DNA from: Candidatus Neomicrothrix sp. UBA2983 | GTDB lineage: Bacteria; Actinomycetota; Acidimicrobiia; Acidimicrobiales; MedAcidi-G1 | Assembly: GCA_002346745.1 (NCBI GenBank) | Contig: DEAL01000033.1 | Location: 13,847 to 77,846 of the forward strand | Length of the DNA stretch: 64,000 nucleotides | Direction: 5' to 3' | In this document: piece after piece, positions 25,172 through 32,074 of the stretch | Layout of the letters: each line of letters starts with the position of its first letter | Numbering within the stretch: the stretch's first letter is position 1 | Notes under the pieces: model-generated | The model's database searches: none | The model's input: only the letters and a program-made list of their open reading frames with translations | Told to the model about the DNA's origin: nothing | Translations under genes and position numbers: made by a program

Positions 25172-26629
25172 ATGCCGAGCATCGCCCCCACCGGAGCCCA
25201 CCTGATCGGCGGCGACTGGGTCACCGAGGGCCCCGCCGGCACCGGTGTCAGCCTCGACCCCGCCCGCCCCGACGACCCCGTCGGCGAGTACCCGCTGGGC
25301 GACGCCGGAACGGCCGCCGACGCCGTCTCCGCAGCCGTCAACGCCCGATCCGCCTGGCGATCGCTCTCCTTCGGGGCGCGCTCCCGGATCCTCGAACAGG
25401 CCGCCCGCCTATTCGACGAACGGGCCGACGACCTGGCCCTGCTCTGCACCGTCGAGGAGGGCAAGACGCTCGCCGAGTCGCGTGGCGAGGCCACCCTGGC
25501 CGCCGAGACATTCCGCTACCAGGCCGCCATCGCCAAGATGTCCAGCGAGCGGATCTTCCCCAACAACGTGCCCGGCGAGACCATCCGCACCGTCCGGGCC
25601 CCGCTCGGCGTGGTCGGCGTGATCACGCCATGGAACTTCCCGATCCTCATCCCCGCCTGGAAGCTGGCCCCGGCCCTGGCTGCCGGTAACACCGTGGTCT
25701 GGAAGCCCGCCAGCGACACCCCGCTGCTGTCGGTCGCCATCGCCCACCTGCTCCACGACGCCGGCGTCCCCGCCGGAGTGCTCAACCTGATCCTCGGACC
25801 CGGCTCCATGGGCGGCGCCATGGTGGCCGACGAGCGCGTCGACGGGGTCACCTTCACCGGCTCCGTGCCCGTCGGCCAGCGCATTCGCGACGTGGTGACC
25901 GCCCGCAACGGCCGCGTGCAACTCGAACTGGGCGGCCACAACCCGTGCATCGTCTTCGAGGACGCCGACCTCGACCTCGCCGTCGCCGGGGCCGTCGGCG
26001 GCGCCATGGGCGCCACGGGCCAGAAGTGCACCGCCACCCGGCGGGTCATCGCCGTCGGCGACATCCACGACGAACTGCTGGACCGCATGGCGTCCGCCGT
26101 CGAGGCGCTCCGGGTCGGCGACGGCCGGGAGGAGGGCACCGAGATCGGCCCGCTGGTCTCCAGCGGTGCCCGTGCCGAGGTCGCCGAGGCCGTCGACGCC
26201 GCCCTCGGCGAAGGAGCCGAGGCCGTTGCCGTCAACGCCGGCACCCCCGACGGCCCCTGCTACTACGCCCCCACGCTCTTCTCGGGCTCCCCCGACCTCT
26301 CGATCTGCCGCGACGAGGTGTTCGGCCCGGTCAGCACCGTGCTGCGGGTCGACGCCGACGACGAGGCCTTCACCCTCGCCAACGACACCGAGTTCGGCCT
26401 CTCGGCGTCGGTGTTCACCAACGACCTGTGGCGTATCGACCGGGCCGTCCACGAGCTCGAAGCCGGCCTCATCAAGGTCAACGCCCCGACCACCGGCTCT
26501 GAGATACACGCCCCGTTCGGCGGCGAGAAGAACTCGTCCGGGCACGCCGCCCGCGAACAGGGCGACACCGCCGTCGACTTCTTCACCCGCACCCGCACGG
26601 CCTACATCCGGCCCGGCACCAGCCGGTGA
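25172..26629 (+). CDS. NAD(P)-dependent aldehyde dehydrogenase (semialdehyde type)
   Basis: A 485-residue aldehyde dehydrogenase with all catalytic residues: Asn155 in TPWNFP, Glu252 in LELGGHNP and Cys286 in GQKCTATRR. It oxidises an aldehyde to the acid in the cytoplasm. The GQKCTATRR pattern resembles 2-oxoglutarate-semialdehyde dehydrogenases, but substrate prediction in this superfamily is unreliable. It opens a run of six same-strand genes that includes an atypical dipeptidase, a DUF3726-like protein and an Ldh2-type oxidoreductase. The start is fixed by the leaderless promoter. Confidence 0.9.
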   Translation: MPSIAPTGAHLIGGDWVTEGPAGTGVSLDPARPDDPVGEYPLGDAGTAADAVSAAVNARSAWRSLSFGARSRILEQAARLFDERADDLALLCTVEEGKTLAESRGEATLAAETFRYQAAIAKMSSERIFPNNVPGETIRTVRAPLGVVGVITPWNFPILIPAWKLAPALAAGNTVVWKPASDTPLLSVAIAHLLHDAGVPAGVLNLILGPGSMGGAMVADERVDGVTFTGSVPVGQRIRDVVTARNGRVQLELGGHNPCIVFEDADLDLAVAGAVGGAMGATGQKCTATRRVIAVGDIHDELLDRMASAVEALRVGDGREEGTEIGPLVSSGARAEVAEAVDAALGEGAEAVAVNAGTPDGPCYYAPTLFSGSPDLSICRDEVFGPVSTVLRVDADDEAFTLANDTEFGLSASVFTNDLWRIDRAVHELEAGLIKVNAPTTGSEIHAPFGGEKNSSGHAAREQGDTAVDFFTRTRTAYIRPGTSR

Positions 26630-26663
26630 CCGGGGCAGCCTCCGTTCGACCCGGCGTCCGGCG

Positions 26664-28376
26664 ATGAGCGAGGTGGCCCTCCGACCACAGGGCCTCGACG
26701 AGGCCCTGGCGGAACGCCGCCACGAGCTCCGTTCTCCCGAGGTGGTCATGGCGCCCCGCCAGCTGGGTGCCGCACGCCTCACCCGCTACAGCTTCAGCCG
26801 CACGCTGCTGCGCCGCGCCGCCCGGGAGGGTTGGCAGGCCCGGCTGGTCGAGCTCGACATGGACGCCGAGGGACGTGGCCACGCCATCTACCGCACCGAG
26901 GCCGGTGACCGGGTCTTCGACTTCGTGGCCTTCACGACCACCGTCGACGAGTCGCTCCACACGGACCGGGTGATCGCCGAGGCCTGGGAGGTCTGCGGCG
27001 CCCTCGTGGACGGCGCCGTCGACGCCGACTACCTCGAGGTGCTGCGCCGCGAGGTACCACGCCAGGAGGACGCCCGGCTGGATCCCCGCGTGCTCGTCCT
27101 CACCCGGGGCAACCGGAGCGTGCGCTTCTTCGGCTACCTCGTCGACCGGCTGGCCGCCGGACTCCAACCCGAGGCCGACAAGGTGGCCGACGCCGGCTAC
27201 ATCCTCCGCAGCACCGCCTTCTACGGCAACGGCAAGTTCGGCATGCGCTCGTACCTCGGCTACCCCGAGGGGCACCCCCTGCGCTCCCCCTACCGGGCCC
27301 AGTTCCTCTGCGCCTGGATGTTCCGCGAACTCGGCTACGACCAGGTCGAACACTGTGCCCGGGCCCGTGGCGGCGACCGAGCGGTCCGGTTCGCCGGCGA
27401 CTGGAGGCGCTACTTCGGGCTCGGCAACGCCACCGGGCTGGGCCTGGTCCCCTACGCCTTCAAGCACCCTCGGGTGCTCAACGCCTGGGCGGGCGTCCGC
27501 GAGCTCGCTCTCGCCAACGTCCGGTCCCTGCCGGCCACGCCCAAGCGGCTCGACACCCTCCGACGCTGGGTCGACCGGGCCGTCGTGCACTTCGAGACCA
27601 TCGGCGGCGGCGACCGACCCCCGTGGCTGGGGCCGACGACCCTGGCCGGGCGCGCCCGTCGGGTCCGAGCCCGCATCGACGAGGTCGCCGGCGACCCGGC
27701 GCCGTTCGACGCACTGTTCCGCTGGGCCGAGGACGAGGACGTCGAGACCTGCGAACTCGTCGTCTCGCTCCTCGTCGAGTTGGACGAGGGGCTCGACGAC
27801 GACCTGGTCGACCACTTCCTCCGGGTCGACGAGGAGGTCGTGGTCGACCCGCTCACCACCGCCGCCGACCTGAGAAGCCTGCTCGGCGAGCGCTACGCCT
27901 GGCTCGACGGCCTCGACCTCGAGGGCGACGGCCACTACTGGTGGGTCATCTCCGACAACAGCGACGAGCCCCGAAGGGTGGTGCGGTCCGCCCTCGAACC
28001 GGACAACCACGACGTCGCCATCGACGTGGCCCGGCGACTCCACGCCCTCGGCCGCTGCCTCGACGACCTGCCCGACGACGCAGCCGTGGGCACCCTGCTG
28101 GCGGAGGCCCCCCACCACGCCAGCGCCGTGCGCCGACTGCTCGGCGGCGGCCAACCGTACGGGGAGCCCCGCGACGACGCCTGCGCGGCCGGCTACCTCC
28201 CGCTCGAGGTCCAACGCTTCCAGTTGGCCATGTACGGCATGGACAACTACTCGCCCAAGTCCACCGACTGGCTGCGGGTGACCCTCTTCCAAGGGGCGCC
28301 CCGCTGCGACGACCTGGGTCCCGAAACCACCGACGACTGGGTGTGGCCCCCACGCCCCACGGAGGCGAGCGCATGA
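26664..28376 (+). CDS. Conserved-looking protein of unknown function, 570 residues
   Basis: I do not recognise this protein. It appears soluble, with no signal peptide or membrane segment. It is rich in Arg, Asp and Glu, with long helical stretches and a Trp/Tyr-rich middle and end: RSTAFYGNGKFGMRSYLGYP (about residues 178-197), QFLCAWMFRELGYDQVEHC (about 213-231), HYWWVISDNSDEP (about 424-436) and YGMDNYSPKSTDWLRVTLFQ near the C-terminus. The clustered aromatic and charged motifs suggest an enzyme or ligand-binding protein. It starts 34 bases after the aldehyde dehydrogenase and its stop overlaps the dipeptidase start (ATGA), so it must act with that operon. Confidence 0.78.
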   Translation: MSEVALRPQGLDEALAERRHELRSPEVVMAPRQLGAARLTRYSFSRTLLRRAAREGWQARLVELDMDAEGRGHAIYRTEAGDRVFDFVAFTTTVDESLHTDRVIAEAWEVCGALVDGAVDADYLEVLRREVPRQEDARLDPRVLVLTRGNRSVRFFGYLVDRLAAGLQPEADKVADAGYILRSTAFYGNGKFGMRSYLGYPEGHPLRSPYRAQFLCAWMFRELGYDQVEHCARARGGDRAVRFAGDWRRYFGLGNATGLGLVPYAFKHPRVLNAWAGVRELALANVRSLPATPKRLDTLRRWVDRAVVHFETIGGGDRPPWLGPTTLAGRARRVRARIDEVAGDPAPFDALFRWAEDEDVETCELVVSLLVELDEGLDDDLVDHFLRVDEEVVVDPLTTAADLRSLLGERYAWLDGLDLEGDGHYWWVISDNSDEPRRVVRSALEPDNHDVAIDVARRLHALGRCLDDLPDDAAVGTLLAEAPHHASAVRRLLGGGQPYGEPRDDACAAGYLPLEVQRFQLAMYGMDNYSPKSTDWLRVTLFQGAPRCDDLGPETTDDWVWPPRPTEASA

Positions 28377-29344
28377 GCCTGGAGAACCCCCTGGTCGTCG
28401 ACGGCCTCGAGATCAACGACTGGAGCCGACCCGTCGTGGAGCAGGTGCGCTCCGGCGGCGTCGACGTGGTTCACGCCACCTGCGGCGTCTGGGAGGACAT
28501 GGCCGGCACCATGACCCGCATCGGCTCGTGGCGGCACTTCGCCCGCCAGAACGCCGACGTCGTCCGGATCGTCACCAGCGTCGCCGAGATGGAGCAGGCG
28601 GCCGCCGACGACGTGCTCGGCATCCTGCTGGGCTTCCAGAACAGCTCGATGCTGGGGGACGACCCCGAGATGGCCGGGATCTTCGCCGACGTCGGCGTCC
28701 GCGTCATCCAACTCACCTACAACATCGCCAACCACCTGGGATCCAGCTGCTGGGAGCCGCACGACGGCGGCCTGACCCGGGCCGGCCACCGCATGGTCGC
28801 CGCGCTCGACGAGGCCGGGGTCCTCGTCGACATCTCGCACGTCGGCAACGTGACCGGCCGCGACGCCATCGACGCCTCGGCCAACCCGATCGCGGTCACG
28901 CACGGCAACCCGGCCTCGTTCTGCGACTCCGCCCGCAACAAGCCCGACGACCTCATCCGGGCACTCGCCGCACGGGGCGGCGTGATCGGCTGCACGCTCT
29001 ACCCGCTGTTCATGGGCGGCGCCGACGTGCCCCGCTCCGCCTACTGCCGCATGCTCGCCGACCTGGCCGAGATGGTCGGCGTCGACCACGTGGCCATCGG
29101 CACCGACGCCGTCGTGGGCTGGAGCCCCGACGCCCTCGGATGGATGCGCAACGGTCGCTGGGACCGTCCCAGGAACCCCGACGAGATCCCGCCCTTCCCG
29201 CCGTGGCCCGACTGGTTCCAGGGCCCGCAGGACTTCCCGTCGCTGGCCGACGGCCTCGACGAGGTCGGCTTTGCCGCCGTGGAGCGCGACGCCGTCCTCG
29301 GCGGCAACTGGCTGCGCCTCTTCGGCCAGGTCTTCGGGGACTGA
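28373..29344 (+). CDS. Membrane dipeptidase (peptidase M19)-like protein with altered metal site
   Basis: A 323-residue TIM-barrel protein of the renal dipeptidase family. Family hallmarks are LVDISHVGNVTG, AVTHGNPASFCDSARN and HVAIGTDAVVG. The N-terminal HxD zinc motif (normally DGHND) is replaced by DGLEIND (residues 10-16), so the first two metal ligands are Leu and Ile. A subfamily with DGL-type N-termini accompanies DUF3726 and Ldh2 genes elsewhere, to my knowledge, so this is probably a real variant with another substrate rather than decay. No signal peptide. It overlaps the preceding gene by four bases. Confidence 0.85.
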   Translation: MSLENPLVVDGLEINDWSRPVVEQVRSGGVDVVHATCGVWEDMAGTMTRIGSWRHFARQNADVVRIVTSVAEMEQAAADDVLGILLGFQNSSMLGDDPEMAGIFADVGVRVIQLTYNIANHLGSSCWEPHDGGLTRAGHRMVAALDEAGVLVDISHVGNVTGRDAIDASANPIAVTHGNPASFCDSARNKPDDLIRALAARGGVIGCTLYPLFMGGADVPRSAYCRMLADLAEMVGVDHVAIGTDAVVGWSPDALGWMRNGRWDRPRNPDEIPPFPPWPDWFQGPQDFPSLADGLDEVGFAAVERDAVLGGNWLRLFGQVFGD

Positions 29345-29349
29345 CCGGG

Positions 29350-29916
29350 ATGGCCGTCACCGTCGCCCCCCGCGAGGTCGTCGATGAGATCCACCGCGCC
29401 AGCCGCGCCCTCGGCCTGAACGCCGACCTGGCCGACCGCCTGGCCGTCGAGATCGCCTTCTGCGAGGTCCACCACGGCGGGGGCCTGGCCGCCTGGGCCG
29501 ATCTCGTGGCCGCCGACGGCGACCGACTGGCCGACGCCGCCCACGTCCCGTTCCGGATGACGGGTGCCGAGGTGGAGGCCCGCACCACCGGCACCGCCCG
29601 CATCGACCTCGAGCCAGCGGTGCCACTGGCCGTGCTGGCACGGTCGATCCGCGACCTCGACCGGCGGGGCATCTGCTGCACCCCGAGCCCCGATGGTCGT
29701 CCCGGAACTGACCTCGTGGCGGCACTCGACCTCGCCGTCGGCGACCCCGACCCGACCGCCGACGCACGCATCGCCGAACGCTCGCAGGACGCCCTGAACC
29801 ACGGCGTGACCGTCGACGCCGACCTCTGGCGGCTGCTCCGCGGCCGGTCCCACGACTTCCTCGTGGCCGAATCGGTGCTCGACGCCGCACACGTCGAAGG
29901 GGAGGGGGGAATCTGA
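29350..29916 (+). CDS. DUF3726-like protein
   Basis: A 188-residue soluble protein resembling DUF3726. The N-terminal VDEIHRASRALGLNADLADR and the segment EIAFCEVHHGGGLAAW are the most distinctive parts. The His pair in EVHHGG could bind a metal or act in catalysis, but no activity is known for the family. It starts five bases after the dipeptidase stop and its stop shares bases with the Ldh2-type start (TGATG). The constant company of an Ldh2-type oxidoreductase and a dipeptidase suggests it assists one of them. Confidence 0.68.
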   Translation: MAVTVAPREVVDEIHRASRALGLNADLADRLAVEIAFCEVHHGGGLAAWADLVAADGDRLADAAHVPFRMTGAEVEARTTGTARIDLEPAVPLAVLARSIRDLDRRGICCTPSPDGRPGTDLVAALDLAVGDPDPTADARIAERSQDALNHGVTVDADLWRLLRGRSHDFLVAESVLDAAHVEGEGGI

Positions 29917-30902
29917 TGCCCGAGGTACTGCTGGACGCCATCGAGGACGCCACCCGGCGGGCGCTGGAGCGCCACGGCTGCCGGCCCGACATCGCCGCCC
30001 ACGTCGCCGACGCCGTCCGGGTGGCCGAGGGCAACGGCAATCGCATCTGCGGCCTCTACTACCTCGAGAGCTACTGCCGGCAGCTCGAGACCGGCCGCAT
30101 CGCCGGCGACGTCGACCCGGTGGTCACCATCGATCGCCCCGGGGCCGTACGCGTCGACGGCCGCCTCGGCTTCGCCCAGTCGGCGTTCGCCGCCGCACTC
30201 CCCCACGCCGTCGCCGCCGCCCGGACCAACGGGATCTGCGGCCTGTCGGTCGAGCACACCCACACCTGCACCTCGCTGGGCTACTTCACCGAGCAACTGG
30301 CCTACTCGGGGTTCCTGGCAATCGGCGCCACGAACGCAACGCCCCGAGTCGCCCCGCCGGGCGGCTCGGCGGCGGTGCTCGGCACCAACCCGTTCGCCAT
30401 GGCAGTCCCCGACGGCAACGGTGGCGTCGCCTTCCAGTTCGACTTCAGCACCAGCGCCGTGGCGCTCGGCAAGATCACGATGGCGGCCGCCGCCGGCGAG
30501 GAGATCCCCCTCGGCTGGGCCGTCGACGCCGACGGCAACCCCACCACCGACCCCGACGCCGCACTGGCCGGCTCGCTGGTGTCCGCCGGCGGCTACAAGG
30601 GCTACGGGCTGGGCCTCTTGGTCGAACTGCTGGCCGCCGGGCTGACCGGTGGACGCCTCAGCATCGACGTGCCGCCGCTCAAGACACCCGAGGGGCCACC
30701 ACACGACCTCGGCCAGTTCTACGTGGTGATCGACCCGTCGGGCTACAGCGGCGATGCCTTCGCCGAGCGTCTGGCAGGCCTGACCGCCGCCATCGCCGAG
30801 CAGCCGGGAGCCCGCCTGCCGGGCGCCGACCGCGTGGTGCCGGACGCCGTCGACGTCGAGGACGATGTCTGGTCCACCACCCTCAGGCTGGCAGGGACAT
30901 GA
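29916..30902 (+). CDS. Ldh2/MDH2-type NAD(P)-dependent oxidoreductase
   Basis: A 328-residue enzyme of the malate/lactate (ureidoglycolate) dehydrogenase-2 family, which is unrelated to classical LDH. The catalytic His region is VEHTHTCTSLGYF (about 113-124), the family stretch GTNPFAMAVPDGN is at about 157-169, and GGYKGYGLGLLVELLAAGLTG matches the usual cofactor/dimer region. Members reduce or oxidise 2-oxo/2-hydroxy acids or cyclic imino acids such as pyrroline-2-carboxylate. The start overlaps the DUF3726 stop and the end overlaps the next gene. Substrate unknown. Confidence 0.87.
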   Translation: MPEVLLDAIEDATRRALERHGCRPDIAAHVADAVRVAEGNGNRICGLYYLESYCRQLETGRIAGDVDPVVTIDRPGAVRVDGRLGFAQSAFAAALPHAVAAARTNGICGLSVEHTHTCTSLGYFTEQLAYSGFLAIGATNATPRVAPPGGSAAVLGTNPFAMAVPDGNGGVAFQFDFSTSAVALGKITMAAAAGEEIPLGWAVDADGNPTTDPDAALAGSLVSAGGYKGYGLGLLVELLAAGLTGGRLSIDVPPLKTPEGPPHDLGQFYVVIDPSGYSGDAFAERLAGLTAAIAEQPGARLPGADRVVPDAVDVEDDVWSTTLRLAGT

Positions 30903-31354
30903 CCTCGATGGACCACGCCACCGCCATCACGAACCTGCTGTACCGGTACGCCGAGCTCATCGACGCCGGGGAGCTCGAGGCCTGCGCCGACCTCTTCACC
31001 CACGCCCGCATCGTCCTCGACCCCGATGCCCCCACCGTGCTCGACCGGGACGGCATCCTCGCCCTGTGGAGGTCAATCCTCGTGATCCACGAGGACGGCA
31101 CGCCCCGGACCCAGCACGTGGTCTCCAATCCCGTGCTCGAGATCGACGCCGAGTCCGGTACCGCCACGAGCCGCAGCCGCTACACGGTGCTCCAGCAGGT
31201 CGGCGACGGGCCGCTGCAGGTGGTCGCCGCCGGCCGCTACCACGACCGCTTCGAGCAAGTGGACGGCGAGTGGCGCTTCACCGAACGCGACTACTCGCGC
31301 CTGGACCTCACCGGCGACGTCAGCGCCCACCTGCACCACGACCCGCGGGGCTGA
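30899..31354 (+). CDS. SnoaL-like (NTF2-fold) protein
   Basis: A 151-residue single-domain protein of the SnoaL/NTF2 cone fold. The N-terminal ITNLLYRYAELIDAGELEAC and the phrase RYHDRFEQVDGEWRFTERDY are typical of SnoaL_4-type proteins, whose members are ring hydroxylase partners, isomerases or of unknown role. It ends the six-gene run and overlaps the Ldh2 gene by four bases, so it is translated with it. Function cannot be assigned. Confidence 0.8.
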   Translation: MTSMDHATAITNLLYRYAELIDAGELEACADLFTHARIVLDPDAPTVLDRDGILALWRSILVIHEDGTPRTQHVVSNPVLEIDAESGTATSRSRYTVLQQVGDGPLQVVAAGRYHDRFEQVDGEWRFTERDYSRLDLTGDVSAHLHHDPRG

Positions 31355-31374
31355 GGCGGGTCGGAGAAACCCTC

Positions 31375-32004
31375 TCAGGCCTCCACGATGGCCGCGTGGG
31401 CGGTGACCCGGGGGGCGTCGCCACTGTCGCCGGCCAGCCAGTGCCGGCGGCACCGCAGCTCGTAGGTGACCTGGTGGTCGTCGGGGTCGTCGACCACCAC
31501 CAACTGTCCGTCGTAGACCTGCTCGCCATCGACCAGGCGGGCGTTGTGGGTGGCCCGCTCGCCGCACCAGCACCGGGCCTCGACCTGGACCTCGCTGGAT
31601 TCGTCGGCCAACTCCAGCAGCCGCTGGGTGCCCTCGAAGAGGCGACCCTGGAATGAGGTGAGCAGGCCGAAGGCATAGACGTCGGCACCCAGCTCGTCGA
31701 CCACCCGGGCCAGCTGGTCGACCTGCGCCGGGGCGTAGAACTGGGCCTCGTCGCACACCACGTAGTCGAGGCGGCCGTGGCGCTCTGCCATGGCCAGCGC
31801 CAGCTCGAAGAGGTCGAGCCGCGGTCCCACCTCGACGGCGTCGGCCGAGACCCCGAGGGCGCTGGTGACCCGGCCGTCGGCCCGGTCCAGCTGGCTGCAC
31901 AGGAACCCGTGCAGGCCACGTGAGGAGAGGTTGTGGTGGATCTGGAGCGCCAGGGTGCTCTTGCCCGAGCCCATGGTGCCGAACGAGAACCGCAGCCGGG
32001 CCAT
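31375..32004 (-). CDS. tdk: Thymidine kinase
   Basis: A 209-residue type II thymidine kinase that phosphorylates thymidine with ATP for salvage. The P-loop GTMGSGKS is at residues 9-16, the catalytic Glu is in VVCDEAQFY, and zinc-binding cysteines occur in RCWCGERATHNAR and later RCRRHW. The ATG at 32004 is preceded by GGGGAGAG. It lies 70 bases downstream of nrdJ in the same direction, so deoxynucleotide synthesis and salvage are probably co-expressed. Confidence 0.93.
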   Translation of the reverse strand: MARLRFSFGTMGSGKSTLALQIHHNLSSRGLHGFLCSQLDRADGRVTSALGVSADAVEVGPRLDLFELALAMAERHGRLDYVVCDEAQFYAPAQVDQLARVVDELGADVYAFGLLTSFQGRLFEGTQRLLELADESSEVQVEARCWCGERATHNARLVDGEQVYDGQLVVVDDPDDHQVTYELRCRRHWLAGDSGDAPRVTAHAAIVEA

Positions 32005-32074
32005 CAGCAGTCTCTCCCCGGGAGCATCCCCACGTTCACCAGCGGCCGTTCCACGCCTCGACACACCCGTGGCA

